Source: Cryptomeria japonica (taxonomy: Eukaryota > Streptophyta > Pinopsida > Cupressales > Cupressaceae). From it: a stretch of 64,000 nucleotides of DNA. Shown piece after piece: positions 22,621 to 34,317 of the stretch. The position numbers and the translations under genes are program-made. The stretch lies in assembly GCF_030272615.1 (NCBI RefSeq), contig NC_081415.1, positions 234,619,303-234,683,302 of the forward strand, given 5' to 3'. How positions within the stretch are numbered: position 1 is the stretch's first letter; each line of letters starts with the position of its first letter. The notes beneath the pieces were generated by a model. That model saw nothing but the letters and a program-made list of their open reading frames with translations. It was not told where the DNA came from and did not search any database.

Positions 22621-25600
22621 TCAACCTTGTAATTGGGTAGTTACAATTTGAAATAGATCCGCCAAAATCAAGTTTATACTCTCCATAAACTTTTTACTAT
22701 CTCTTATTGCTGTCTCTGTTCTCTTAACTATACTGGTGAGATGCTGCAAATGCTCTGCCTGTGTTTTCTATCCCTGTATTAGTGCCTTAGATACTTCCTT
22801 CCGCAGTGATGCTAGGTAGTCCAATCTTGGACTCAGTTTTAATCTCAGATGCTTTGCCTTATTCACTATTCTTTCTTTTTCTCTTTCCAATTTAAGTAAA
22901 TCTTCCTCAAAATTTGTTATCTTCTGTTCAAAAACTGATAGTGTATCAGGTGAGTTGACAAAATTATCTACAAGTTTATTGATTTCATCCTATACCTTGC
23001 TCATCTTCTTGTCTATATCTACAATCAAAAGGTTTGTCTTACAGGTGTCTTTGTATAGAGTCTTGTACTCTTTTAATAAATTACACAATTTTGGTAGAAG
23101 TGTGTTAAAATCTCTGTTACACTTCTTTATTTGCTCATCAAAGAATTTCTTCTTTTCAATTTCTACTTTATCCTTCAATGTCTCTTCCTTTATTTTCTCA
23201 ATGTTTTCTATGATATATTTACACAAGGTATCAAGTTGTCCTAAAGAATCTTTATTGTCTATATTACAATTAGGAGCAATTACCTTCAAAATTGGTATGG
23301 TATCATCTATTGCATTATAGGCTTGTGAGCTGCAGTCTGTTATCTTTTTAATTGAATCTAATAGTACCTCAGTCACATTAGTTGTTTTGTAGCCTAATGA
23401 TGAACCTATATTTTGAGTACCGCCAGTGGAAGTAACCAAGCTTGTATTGACCTCTGGTAGGTTTGTTTGTGTCTGCATTTCCTTAAGCAATGGTTTTTCT
23501 ACTTCTCCAGTTGTCAGTGGCATTGTTTCCTTATGAACCTATTCTTGTTTCTATTGTTGTTCTTGTTTAGGAGCCTTTTGCACTATTGGTTTCTCTATTT
23601 GTTGCATTGTCTTAGTCTAAGTCTGAGTCTCTACCTTTTATTCCTTGTCATCTGTTGATTTCTCCTATGTGTTATCAGTTTGCTTAGCTACCGGAGGCTC
23701 ACTAGCCATGTCAGTCTTATTAGTTGTATCTTTGTCTACCACAATGTTGATCTTTTGAGTATCAACATCCATAGTATATAAGACTTTAGGATTAGGATTA
23801 CCATCTTCTACATCCATACTTTTAGCTACTGGTTGATCTTTTGTAGCTATTGTTTTTGCCGGTGGAGTAATCAAAGGAGATGGGGGTAAGTTGTCTTTAA
23901 CCTTGATACTAGGTGGTCCACCAACTTTACCTTTACCCTTGTCTCTTTCTTTCTAGTATACCTTTATAGGTTTGTGACTTATGTATTCTTCTTGTTTTTC
24001 TTTTTCCACTAGGAAAATGTCCCATGCATTTTCTGTCTCCTCAGTCACCTCATTAACTCTTCCAACCATTAAAGCAATGTGCCGGTGTGCAGTAGAAAAT
24101 ACTGACCAGTGGGCTTGAGCAATTAAGTCATCAATTTCTTTGGGTGAATTCACCAGATATACAGCAAGTAGCTTTTCAATCTTTATTTTCTTGTCCAGTT
24201 CTATTACTGCTTGTCTCCTTGCTTCCAGTCTCTTAAATAGTTCATCTAGAACTTCATTTACTACTTCCATCAAAAATTTCTTATACATATCCATATGCAA
24301 TATAACACTATTTTCTACTTGTTCTTTTTCATTAGCTATTAGAGTGTCATATAGTTTCTCTATATTCTTCAATTTGCCTTCCTCTGTAATTTCATTCAAC
24401 AGTATGTCAAAAGGGGCCAAGTCTTTGTTTGTCCTCTTCTTCTTCTTTGGTGTAGCCTTTCTTACCGGAGATCTCACTGCTTGTTGTTTTTGTCTTGTCC
24501 TCCTAGGTGAGGGTGTGGTTGCTGGTGAGGGATCTCTTTTCCTTACAACTCTTTTGAAATTTGCAGGCATGTCAATCTCCAAAGAAGTACCTATCAGTGA
24601 TAGGTGAGTTTCAGGTTGTGGAACTGTTAACTCATCCTCTGTTATACCAGTTTGCTTTAACACATATTCTTTAATAGCCTTTGCCTGTCTGGAACCTTTT
24701 CTTACAACTACCTCAACCTTTTTCACTCTTTTCTTAGATTGTATTTGGCTTTCAATAGTTTCTGCACTACCAAATACTTCTTCCTTAGGTTCTTTAGGGG
24801 CTTCCAGAAGTGCTTTAGCATATGTTTCAATTATGTGATCATCTATTTCATAGCCCATCTCTGTTACCCAAACTGTCCTAGGGATGACTACTTCCATCCA
24901 AATCTCATCCTTCTTGATTACAAAGCATATTTCATCCTTATATTTGTCAACAATATTTTGTAATAGTCAGATTCTTTTCTTCATTTTGGCTTTTAGTGCT
25001 TGAAAGAAATCATGGATATTGTTTTCCTTGTCTTCTCCCATATTATTGAATAGTTTTGTTAATTGTTTGCCTATCGGTATATCATATCCAAGTTCTTTGT
25101 AGCCTATACTGGGAACCTGTTTGGTTATATGTAGCATCAGACATACTAGCAGATTTCCAAACCTGAAAGTTCCTTTCTTGTCCTTCTTAATCGTGCCTAA
25201 GTTGTCAATTAATTCATCCTTTAACCACTCACATACATCAATCTTTGCATTATCTGCGACCATATCAGAAGCACTCTTAATGCATAAACTTGAAACTGAA
25301 TTAAGTCTATTTGCATGAGTAGCTTTATACCCTAATATCATGCTAATAAATCTCACATTAATGTCTGGTACATCGTTTACTCTTAAGGACCTTTTATTAG
25401 ATGTGGCACCAGTTAACTGAGTAACTAGGTCATTGGATACCTTCTTAGTTTTGTCTGGCATTTTACCGGTGGTCGATAACCCTGTGACAGCTTTCACAGC
25501 TTCCTTGGTGATTTTGTGATTTGCATCTAGCCAGAAAAATTCACCATGTACCCTGCTTAAGACTATCCTAATCACATCCTTGGGGAATTCAAGAATGCTA

Positions 25601-25905
25601 AGGATCTCTGTAAATCCTAGGGTTTCAATGATCTTATGTTCATCTTTTACATTGTCGGATTCATCACTTTTGATAGTTTTAAACATGGTTTTAATCTCTT
25701 CATCTCCTAGTTCCTCAATGCTCCAATAAATATAAATTTTGGGGTCTTCAGCATAAACAACTCCCTTAGGAATTTGAGAAAAAGCACCTAAGGTATCATC
25801 TTTCTTTGCTACCTCGGGAACTAATTGAAATACGGGCCTAGGTATTTTTATAACTTCGACAATAGTAGGGTTTGCTATATATTCAATTGTAGAGGTAGAT
25901 GCCAT
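22621..25905 (-). pseudogene. long non-pol ORF of element O, function unknown
   Basis: One minus frame of ~1,095 codons from MASTSTIEY at 25905 to a TGA at 22621-22623, with in-frame stops at 24967 (TGA), 23953, 23665 and 22990 (TAG) plus a few between 23660 and 23530. The N-terminal ~310 residues look globular (HGEFFWLDANHKITKEAV, INVRFISMILGYKATHAN) and in layout recall plant transposon-associated or mobile-domain proteins, but I cannot prove a family. The middle is basic (TPKKKKRTNK), perhaps a nuclear signal. The C-terminal third is helical and charged, likely coiled coil (IENIEKIKEETLKDKVEIEK). It sits where pol should be. Stops look like C-to-T decay of Gln/Arg codons. It could be a captured host gene or a lineage-specific accessory protein. 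Confidence 0.55.
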
Positions 25906-26208
25906 GATAAAATACCTTTTACTGCCTTTAGGATGGATGATTGCTTGAAGTGTTCTTGCCTCTTGCTCGAAATGCCTTAGCTCAGAATCTTCACACTCTT
26001 CGTAGGTTTTAAATCTCAGTGAAATGAAATGTTGTGAAAACCTCAAATTTATAGTGTCTTTTTGCCATCTACCACATTAAATGCATGCCGATTAAGTATT
26101 CACTTAACATTGTCTGCCAGTAACAAGTAATCTCCAACTTCTTATCTCTAACCGAGGCAATAATAGCACATGTGTCATTAGATTTCCAAACCCTCAAGGA
26201 AACTTTCT

Positions 26209-27105
26209 TCAATTAGATGAAGTACTTCCTGCCGGTGGAGCACTGCTCTGTCTAGCAAGTGAAGCATCACTTTGTGCTGCCAGTGAAGCATTGATTGGTT
26301 CTACCGGTGGAGGAGTATTCCCAATATTTAGATCAACTTTTCTAATCCATTGCTTTGAGAATTCTTGCTTAACCTCTTCAACTTTTTCTTTACCTTTCAA
26401 GCTAGAACTTTTGTTATCTATCAGTGATCCTTTACTTCTATAGAATTTTGCAATATGCCCAATCTTGTTACATGCATAACAAGTTACATTATTCTTCTGA
26501 ATAGCTTTCCCATAACCTATGCCAGTTTGTGTTCTGCATTGATTAGATAAATGTCCAAATCTTCCACAAACATAACATCTCACATTCATTCTGCAATTTT
26601 CAGAGTTGTGACCAACTTTGTTGCATTTTGAACATTGACCAGTGGGTGTGTTGATATTCTGATAATTTCTAAATCTACATTCATTTTCTCTATGACCATA
26701 CTTATTATAGTTAAATCATTTTCCATTGAATTTATAAGCATTAGGTTGTCTTACCAGTTTGTTGTGATCCTGAGTATTTGCAGTACCAGAGCTTTCACCA
26801 ACTTCAAAGTCAATTCCATAGGTTTTTGATTCTTCAACAAGGTACCAAGTTCCTCTGAGCTTTTCTTGAATTTTTATTTATGTTGATTTGCAGTTTCTAG
26901 TTCTCTTTCTAAGACCTCTTTCTATCTCATTAGTTCATTAGAGTCATTTTGAGTGTGCATTAGATCTATCTTCAACATGTCATTTTCATAGCTACATCTT
27001 GTGTTTTCATTTGCTACATCACTTAGTCTTCTAGTCAATTCTTCTTCATTCTTCTTCCTATCCTCAATTTCTTTACAAAATTTCATAGTCATATCCTGCA
27101 TCTCA
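26209..27105 (-). pseudogene. O gag C-terminal part with zinc knuckles
   Basis: Begins next to the truncated LTR of I. It encodes a coiled-coil-like segment (KFCKEIEDRKKNEEEL, SDVANENTRC) with a stop at 26922, then a frameshift and three CX2CX4HX4C knuckles: CSKCNKVGHNSENC near 26630, CYVCGRFGHLSNQC, and CYACNKIGHIAKFY, in which the last Cys is Tyr. It ends with a Ser/Pro/Ala-rich tail at 26209. Knuckles bind the genomic RNA during packaging. The N-terminal capsid part is absent, probably lost together with most of one LTR of I. Confidence 0.75.
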
Positions 27106-27310
27106 TTCTTAAGATATAACAACATCATACTGAATTAGAAAATCAATTTCTTGACATCAATGACAAAATAATAATATTAAGACAGTAATCATCCTTAATT
27201 AGTTATATCCATAGTCATCAACAACCTTCTCAATGTCCTTATTGAAATGCCAACAATCTCTCATTGTAATTGGAATGCCAACCTTCTTCTTGTCTGTTAT
27301 AATGCCAACA
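27106..27310 (-). repeat. truncated 3' LTR of I
   Basis: 205 bp nearly identical to 33233-33437, joined at TTCTTAAGATA to O gag coding sequence. About 1.3 kb of LTR is missing. Confidence 0.85.
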
Positions 27311-27322
27311 ATCTCCCCCTTT
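27311..27322 (-). other. polypurine tract of I
   Basis: Minus strand AAAGGGGGAGAT directly before the 3' LTR remnant. Confidence 0.8.
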
Positions 27323-27704
27323 ACCATTGATGGAAAAACCGATTAATTTGACTTTATTGATTTGGATTCAGATTGCTGTGAAATTCTAAAATGCTCTCCC
27401 TCTATCATTAGTCTTCTCCCTAGTTCTGAAATGTAGTCTTCTCCTTCGGTCAGTAGACTTCTCCCCCTTTGACAACAATGCCAAAAATGAAAAGAACTAA
27501 AAACATAATTTCTTCCTTTGAGAAGTGAATTCCATGTTGTTATGTATCAATTTAGTCTCGGTCAGAGCATTTTGTCTTCAATTCTTGTTCCCTATTTATT
27601 GTTTCTTGCACACCTTTAGAAAACCTCCTAAAGTGTGTAAATCAACATCAACTCCTAAAAGATATTCTTTAGAGTCATCGAATTGATGCTTTCCCTGAAC
27701 TCGA

Positions 27705-28055
27705 TCAGTTAATGGAAGATAAGGGTAGGACCCCTAATTGACTTCTGAGATACTCAAAAGTGTCCTTTGGCAGTGGCTTGGTGAAGATGTCTGCAATTTG
27801 TTCCTTTGTGCTAACATACTCCAAAACCACTTTCTTCTCTTGAACTTCTTCTCTAAGATAATGATATTTGATAGAGATGTGCTTTGTCTTAGAGTGCATA
27901 ATAGGATTCTTTGAAATGTTAATGGAACTAGTGTTATCACAGAATATAGTTACTGGCTTGGTAACTTACTCATTTATACCTTCCAACAGTTGTTTGATGC
28001 ATGCTATATTGGTGCAATTCAGTGTTGCAGCAACATATTCAGCTTCTGTTGTTGA
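27705..28055 (-). pseudogene. RNase H end of copia pol, element I
   Basis: Same frame as RT after the TAG at 28056. STTEAEYVAA carries the conserved Glu, CDNTSSINISKNP the conserved Asp, and the family ending is KTKHISIKYHYLREEV, EQIADIFTKPLPKDTFEYLR. A TAA near 27967 interrupts it. Ends at 27705; a 3' UTR of about 380 bp and the PPT follow. Confidence 0.8.
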
Positions 28056-29200
28056 CTAAGAAACACATCCTTGTTTCTTGCTAAGCCAACTCACTAGTCT
28101 TTCTCCTAAAAAGAAAGCTCCTCCACTTGTGCTTTTCTTGTCATCAATGTTTCCTGCCCAATCAACATCAGTATAAACTTTTAAATCAAAAACATTTCCT
28201 TTCCGATATACTAAGCCATAATCTTTAGTGCCTTTTAAGTATCTGAAAATTCTTTTGATTATGGTCATTTGTGTTTCCTTAGGATCTGCAGAAAATCTTG
28301 CAACAATACCTACTGCATGTGCTATATTTGGCTTAATGTGAACAACATATTGAAACTTTCCAATCATAGATTGGTAAAGTGTCTCATCAACAAATGTAGA
28401 TTCATCATTCTTTGATAGTTTACAGTTGGTAGTCATGGGAGTACTTACTGGTTTAGAATCCTCCATTCTAAATTTCTTCAAGATTTCCTTTATGTACTTG
28501 GATTGGGTAATGAAAATCTTATCTTTCATTTGCAGTATCTGCAGACCTATAAAATATTTTATCTCACCGATTAATGGCATCTCAATTTCTTTACTCATTT
28601 CATTTCCAAAGTTCTTGCATAGAGTGTCATTTCCACTAAAAATAATATCATCAACAAATATGGCTGAGATCAATATTCCATTTTCATCATTCTTCATGTA
28701 CATATTGATGTTTTCACTTGTTCTTATGAAACCAATTTTGATCAAATATGAGTGCAATCTCTCATACCATGCTCTAGGTGCTTGTTTCAGACCATATAAA
28801 GCTTTGTTCAATTTACATACCTGATCATTATTTTCTCCTTCAACAAATCCTTCAGGTTGTTCAATGAAATCTTCTTCTTCTAATATACCATTCAGAAATG
28901 CAGATTTGACATCCATTTGATATACCTTGAAATTCTTGTAAGAAGCATATGCCAACAATGTTCTTACTCCTTCAAGTCTTGCCATAGGTGCAAAAGTTTG
29001 ACCATAATCAATTCCTTCTTCTTGGGCATAGCCTTTGCAAACTAGTCTTGCTTTATTCTGAATGACCTCACCTTTTTCATTTAGCTTGTTTCTGAAGATC
29101 CACTTTGTACTGATTACATTTTTGTCCTTTGGTCTTGGGACCAGTGTCCATGTGTCATTCTTCTTGATTTGATCAATCTCTTATGTCATAGCATTTATCC
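28056..29200 (-). CDS. reverse transcriptase of copia element I
   Basis: The open frame upstream of ATG 28985 already encodes the RT N-terminus (DTWTLVPRPKDKNVISTKWI, KARLVCKGYAQEEGIDY). From 28985 a 309-residue frame has VYQMDVKSAFLNG, EQPEGF, LNKALYGLKQAPRAWYERLH and the catalytic FVDD (IFVDDIIF, usually YVDD), then YIKEILKKFRMEDSKPVSTP and the start of RNase H (VYTDVDWAGNIDDKKSTSGG). Both RT Asp residues are kept. It ends at a TAG at 28056 inside RNase H. The best preserved enzyme in the window. Confidence 0.88.
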
Positions 29201-29630
29201 AATCTTCATTGTTAAATGCCTCTTTCACTATTCTCGGTTCAAATTCAGATATTAGACATGTGTTCTATCTCAATTTGTTCCTTGTCATCACTGGATCATT
29301 CTTATCCCCTATGATCTGACTTGGTGCATGATTCCTTTTGACATACTTGGCTAATACATGCTCGGTAGGTTCTGTATGATCTTCTTCATCACTCGGTAAC
29401 TGGATATTCTCTTCATTTTCTTCAGCAGTCTTCTCGGTAGGACTTCTCGGTTGAACATAGACAAATCCTTCATAATCTTCTGGTTCTTCAGAGTTTCCTT
29501 GATCATTTATTTATTCAAATTCATCAATTTTCACATTTGCACTTTCTACTATTTTGTTAGATGACTTGATTAGACATTTAAATGCTTTGCTTTTAGAAGA
29601 ATAACCTAGAAATGTTCCTTCTTCACTTTT

Positions 29631-30330
29631 CTAATCAAACTTACCATTTCTATCATCTTTGTGAACATAGCATCTACTCCCAAAGATTTTAAAATAACTT
29701 ACATTAGGTTTCTTGTCATACCAGATTTCATAAGGTGTCTTCAAAGTTCCTTTCTTCAGTTGTACTTGGTTCAGGGTGTAAACTGTTGTGCTTATTGCTT
29801 CTCTCCAAAAATATTTGTGGAACTTTCTTTTCAATCATCAAGGTTCTGGCACAATCCACAATAGATCTATTCCTTCTCTCAGCTATCCCATTCTGCTATG
29901 GAGTTCTCGGTGCAAAGACTTGTCTTTTTATACCATGATCATTGCAAAATAAGTTGAACTCATCAAAAGTAAACTCTCCTCCTCTATCTGATCTAAGAGA
30001 TTTCAGTTGTCTTCCTATTTCATTTTCAACTCTAGCCTTGTACCATTTAAACATTTGAAAAGCTTCTGATTTTTCTTTTAAAAGCATTACTGACATCATC
30101 CTTGAGTAATCATCCACAAATAATATGAAATATTTATCACCATAATAACTCTGAACTTTCATAGGACCACAAAGATCAGTATGCACAAGATCTAAAATTC
30201 CCTTAGAAGTGTAGGACTTACTTGTAAAGCTTGATCTTGTCATCTTACCCATCTAGCATCCTCGACACATAGCATTCTCAGGTTTTTCAAGACTCGGTAG
30301 ACCTCTTACTGGGTGCTTCTTACTTATTTT
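29631..30330 (-). pseudogene. integrase of copia element I
   Basis: Encodes DLVHTDLCGPMKVQSYYGDK (first catalytic Asp), LRSDRGGEFTFDEF (second Asp), then the QNG...ER-type region with the catalytic Glu after a TAG at 29896-29898. A frameshift near 29832-29835 follows, and then KFHKYFWREAISTTVYTLN and YEIWYDKKPNVSYFKIFG, the conserved copia integrase end. All three acidic residues can be seen, but the stop and frameshift make it a pseudogene. Integrase inserts the cDNA in the nucleus. Confidence 0.8.
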
Positions 30331-30519
30331 GATTAGATTATCAAAATTAACATGACAAAACCTTTTATGCCATAGCCAGGTATCATCTATCCTTGTATAT
30401 AGACATTTATTCTGAGTTGAGTCAAGATGAAATGTATTACCTCTTGTTTGTGTCCCGATAGAAGCTAACTTTCCATGCTTGTCATGAACTTTGACAATTC
30501 CTTTTCCAAACCTTCAACC

Positions 30520-30865
30520 CAATAAAAATCATTACACTTAGCATTGTCAAGAAGTGTTATGGATCCTTTACCTCTTACCAGACATGGTGCTCATTACCAA
30601 ATCATACATAGCCTCCATCATAATCATCTAATTTAATAAATTTGTGTTTATCACCTGTCATGTGATGTGAGCAACAACTATCTATGATCCAAGAATCATT
30701 AGTATTTATATGAGATATTAAAGATTTTTCTTCATACCTTTCTTCATCCGATCCATCTTTGATAGCCACATAAACAACTTCCTCTATATCAGTTTCATCT
30801 AATTTATCATCATTAGATTCCTCATCAGCTATTAGGCATGTCTTTGTATCTCTTCTCCTGAAGTC
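30520..30865 (-). pseudogene. protease region of copia element I
   Basis: Continues in the gag frame after the TGA at 30866: acidic spacer, then WIIDSCCSHHMTGDKHKF near 30690. Copia proteases have Asp-Ser-Gly here; this copy has Asp-Ser-Cys, so the catalytic Gly is lost. A further TGA lies near 30610 and the frame is broken before integrase. Protease would cleave the gag-pol polyprotein in the particle. Confidence 0.65.
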
Positions 30866-31831
30866 TCAGTGTCCTCTGTAATGATTATCTTTCTGTCTAT
30901 CATCTCGGTAATCTCTCTTTTCACTAGATTGTTTGTCAGGACAGTTAGAAGCCATATGTCCTATCTTATCACAATTGAAACATTTTAAAGGTAGCTTTCC
31001 TTTATACTTACCTTTTCCTCTCGGTAGCCTTCTGGCTAATAGTTCTTCAAAATCTTCTTGCTTTCTGATTTCCTCATACAATTTGTGTAGCTCCTCCATG
31101 TTTTTGTGAAATATTTCACTTGCTCCATTGTGATTCCCTTCAGAGTACTTATACTTTCTATCATTGTAATCATCAGTTTCATCAATATGAAAAGAACTGT
31201 ATGCATATTCAACTTTATTTACTGATGACCCACTGTTATCAAAGTTACTTAACTCAAATGCATGTAGCTTACCAATAGTAGCATCTAAAGAGATTGGCAT
31301 ATTGGGTATAGACCTCAATTCATTGATTGCAGAGACTTGGATTGCATAGGCAGGTAGAAGGGTTCTCAGAATTTTACTTGTTACATCCTTTTGTTCAATA
31401 GTTCCTCCTGCTCCTTTGATTTGATTTACAATCTCCTTTAGTCTTGTACTATACTGGGTTATGTTCTCACCTTCATTCATCCTCATAGATTCAAGTTGTC
31501 CTCTTAGACTATCCACTTTTTTTCTTTGAACATATTCATCTCCACCATACACAGATGTGAGCTTAGTCCACATTGCCTTTGCATCATTACATCCTTCTAG
31601 ATCATTAAACTTTGAATCGGTCAATGTAGATGTTATTTCAATCATTGCTTGAATATGTTCTTGCTTTGCCTTTATCTCTTCCATTGTCAATGGATAGGTG
31701 ATTGGTGTGATGAAATCATTCTCCAGATAATAGGCAACATATTCTCCAATTCTTGATAGATGCAGCTTCATCCTTTTCCGCCAGGTAGAGAAACTTGACT
31801 TATTCAGCTTCGGTGCATCCCTCTTATACAT
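30866..31831 (-). CDS. gag of copia element I
   Basis: 321 residues without a stop. The start at 31831 (MYKRDAPKLNKSSFSTWRKR) is chosen because it lies ~50 bp inside the PBS and matches the usual copia gag N-terminus; the longer open frame to 31936 runs into the LTR. The copia gag core follows (MWTKLTSVYGGDEYVQRKK, YSTRLKEIVNQI), then a helical region and one zinc knuckle CFNCDKIGHMASNC near 30965, and a basic Asp/Arg-rich end. It forms the cytoplasmic particle and binds genomic RNA. A TGA at 30866-30868 now ends it, where pol would normally continue in the same frame. Confidence 0.85.
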   Translation of the reverse strand: MYKRDAPKLNKSSFSTWRKRMKLHLSRIGEYVAYYLENDFITPITYPLTMEEIKAKQEHIQAMIEITSTLTDSKFNDLEGCNDAKAMWTKLTSVYGGDEYVQRKKVDSLRGQLESMRMNEGENITQYSTRLKEIVNQIKGAGGTIEQKDVTSKILRTLLPAYAIQVSAINELRSIPNMPISLDATIGKLHAFELSNFDNSGSSVNKVEYAYSSFHIDETDDYNDRKYKYSEGNHNGASEIFHKNMEELHKLYEEIRKQEDFEELLARRLPRGKGKYKGKLPLKCFNCDKIGHMASNCPDKQSSEKRDYRDDRQKDNHYRGH

Positions 31832-31882
31832 CTTTTGGATATTTAACTCAAGTGCCTTTAAACTTTTCTTCTGCAGTCCAAA

Positions 31883-31896
31883 GCTCTGATACCAAT
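31883..31896 (-). other. primer-binding site of I
   Basis: Minus strand ATTGGTATCAGAGC directly inside the 5' LTR, complementary to initiator methionine tRNA. Confidence 0.85.
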
Positions 31897-33437
31897 TGAT
31901 AGTTCTGATACTAAATATGATTAGTACAGATGCCAAGCTAACAATATGAGAGGAGGGGGGGGGTGTGAATCATTCAAACTTAATGTTCAATAAAAACAAC
32001 AAATTCAACCTCGATAACCTTATAAAAAAAATAGTAATGCATGAAGACCCATAAATAGATAAGATCACAAACATATAACACTAGATTTAACATGGAAACC
32101 CAAATAGGGAAAAACCACTGTGAGATTTTGGACCCACTAAGAAATATACTCTTCTAGAGAATGCTCAGTTAAAAGAAAATCTTATTAAAGATTACAAACA
32201 CATTGCTAGATTTGACCTGGCTAAGGGATTTCCCTTAGATCTGTTAGGATCTTCACCTTGCTAGAAGTGACCTTGTTAAAGGATTTCAAACAGTCAATAA
32301 GAATTTCACCTTGCTAGAGGATTTTACAAATAAGACTATTAAGTCCACTTGGTTAAGAGATTTTCAGCTACTTCTCAAAATAACAGTAATAAAAATATGT
32401 CTGCAACTTCACATCTAAAAATGTTGAAGCAAATTCTTATTTGCTCAATACAATCAATTCATAGGACTTATCTTGTCCCTCTTCTGGGCTCTATACTATG
32501 TTATCAAAACATGTCTTCAAGTTTCTGTGCTCGGTAATCACTATGTAGCATCCCTGTGCATACACTTGCCTGCATACATTGTTTATGAATAGTTTCCTAT
32601 TTATAAACAATCTTCCAATCGCTTAATCTCCTTCATCACATTTCCCATGATCAATCATAGCCATCAGATCTTCAATCTTGTCTAGGCTCAATGTATCCTT
32701 CGATCTGAAAATGTTTTACCGCAGCTTGGAACTTGCATTTTCACCTTGGAACTTGTGTTAGGATATTACGGTTCAATCTAAGTTGTAGATCTTCCTGCCG
32801 ATCTTTCTTTATCTTGGATTCTTTAACAATCTTCATACACGGCTTACCAATCATTTAGTCCGCTCCAACTCATCAACTTCCTTCATTAAATATCACATGT
32901 AAACATTTAATGCATTCTGTTATAGCTCAGTTGTAACTCGGTAAATACTAAACTTCACTCGGTAGACATTCTGCCTTCATTAACTGATAGCGATAACCTT
33001 AGGGTTTACCGACTATGTTCCTTAGGGTTTACCAACTAGGTTCTTTGGTTGGTAACATAGTATAGTATTAACCTTTCAAACAATAGCATATGTAGGATAT
33101 CAAAACAATCTAAACATCATGATCTCATCATTGTCTAACTCGGTAATAGTTGCCCATTGAATAACTTATCCCTTTATTCATCATATTCTTTCTGTGTCTT
33201 TTACCGACATCTTTATACTCATCAAATCATACTTCTTAAGATATGACAACATCATATTGAATTAGAAAATCAATTTCTTGACATCAATGACAAAATAATA
33301 ATATTAAGACAGTAATCATCCTTAATAAGTTATATCCATAGTCATCAACAACCTTCTCAATATCCTTATTGAAATGCCAACAATCTCTCATTGTAATTGG
33401 AATGCCAACCTTCTTCTTGTCTGTTATAATGCCAACA
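31897..33437 (-). repeat. 5' LTR of I
   Basis: TGATAGTTCTGATAC to ATAATGCCAACA on plus, between the PBS and O gag. It contains a copia-style GGAAACCCAAATAGGGAAAA block and the motif TTGACATCAATGACA at 33278-33292. The flanking CTTCA at 33438 has no partner because the other end is deleted. Confidence 0.75.
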
Positions 33438-33465
33438 CTTCAAGTTGCCTCATCAGATTTTCCAT
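33438..33465 (-). pseudogene. O gag start codon region (stub)
   Basis: ATG at 33465 gives nine residues (MENLMRQLE) before element I cuts in. It lies about 60 bp inside the PBS, a normal place for a copia gag start. The next part of O's gag is missing. Confidence 0.5.
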
Positions 33466-33522
33466 CTTTATCGGTGTTAAGATCTTCCTCAAGCTGTTAG
33501 GCTTCTAAAAATAGAGGACTAG

Positions 33523-33536
33523 GCTCTGATACCAAT
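33523..33536 (-). other. primer-binding site of O
   Basis: Minus strand ATTGGTATCAGAGC, adjoining the 5' LTR; complementary to initiator methionine tRNA. Confidence 0.85.
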
Positions 33537-34317
33537 TGTTAGGAATCCCACAGATACTGAGAGGGGGGGGTGAATTAGTATCTGACCGATAACAAGTATT
33601 TCTTAACTTAAAACATGCAGAACATATTATAACAGTGTACCAGTATGCAAGAAATAATTTAATAAACAGAATTAAGAACATCCACATGAAAAACACACTG
33701 TAACACAAGGATTTAATGAGGAAACCTGGTGTAGGAAAAACCTCGGTGAGATTTGTGACCCACAATATTCACTTATTGGCCAATAAGAGAATATTACTTA
33801 CAATAGGGGCCTGCACATGTAGGAAGGCCAACGGCCTAGAGTTCATTGCTCAATGGGAAGTCTCATTGACTTACAATATGGATTATACAAATCCAATATC
33901 TTGTACTGCTTTACAATACCATGTATAATGCCTGATCTAGTACCGGTTGCTACTCTACTTCTTACATAAACCCTTCAACCTGTATTTTGCATAATAGGCC
34001 TGCCTTAATATTTCGCATACATCACTTTCTTTTCTTACTACCTTACTTACAAAATGTCTACAATGATCTCTTTTATATATAAGAGTCATTTTACAACATG
34101 CCAAGTCGGCTTACAAAGTTTTTACAATAATAAACAAAATATAATATAACAAAATCCTATCAGCATTTGTGTTGGTATACTTCCTTTCTTTGTGCCGGTG
34201 TGGTTGTCCTGAGTGCCGATGCACTAACTTGCCGGTGCCATAGGATTGCAAGGTTGCCATCAATGACAAAACCTTCAATCACCTACAATGTCTCATTAGA
34301 GTGTGCATATGCCAACA
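33537..34317 (-). repeat. 5' LTR of O
   Basis: TGTTAGGAATCCCACAGATAC to CATATGCCAACA on plus. Same as 21601-22422 except for point changes and two small gaps (this copy is 781 bp against 822 bp). Confidence 0.92.

Larger units (their letters stand above)
27106..33437 (-). mobile_element. Ty1/copia element I inside O
   Basis: 5' LTR 31897-33437 (1,541 bp), PBS 31883-31896, gag, protease, integrase, RT, RNase H, PPT 27311-27322, then only 205 bp of the 3' LTR (27106-27310). Those 205 bp match 33233-33437 and then switch directly to O gag sequence, so the rest of the 3' LTR was deleted. It is the innermost and best preserved pol in the nest: gag is intact and RT is open over 309 residues. Integrase has a stop and a frameshift, so the copy is defective. 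Confidence 0.85.
21601..34317 (-). mobile_element. copia-type non-autonomous element O with a long non-pol ORF
   Basis: LTRs 21601-22422 and 33537-34317, TSD TAAAG (21596-21600 and 34318-34322), PBS 33523-33536 and PPT 22423-22434, minus strand. It is interrupted in gag by element I (27106-33437). O's own interior contains a gag remnant with three CCHC knuckles and a ~1,095-codon frame unrelated to pol; no integrase, RT or RNase H belongs to it. Its own length is about 6.4 kb, although part of gag was lost at the I junction. Confidence 0.85.
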
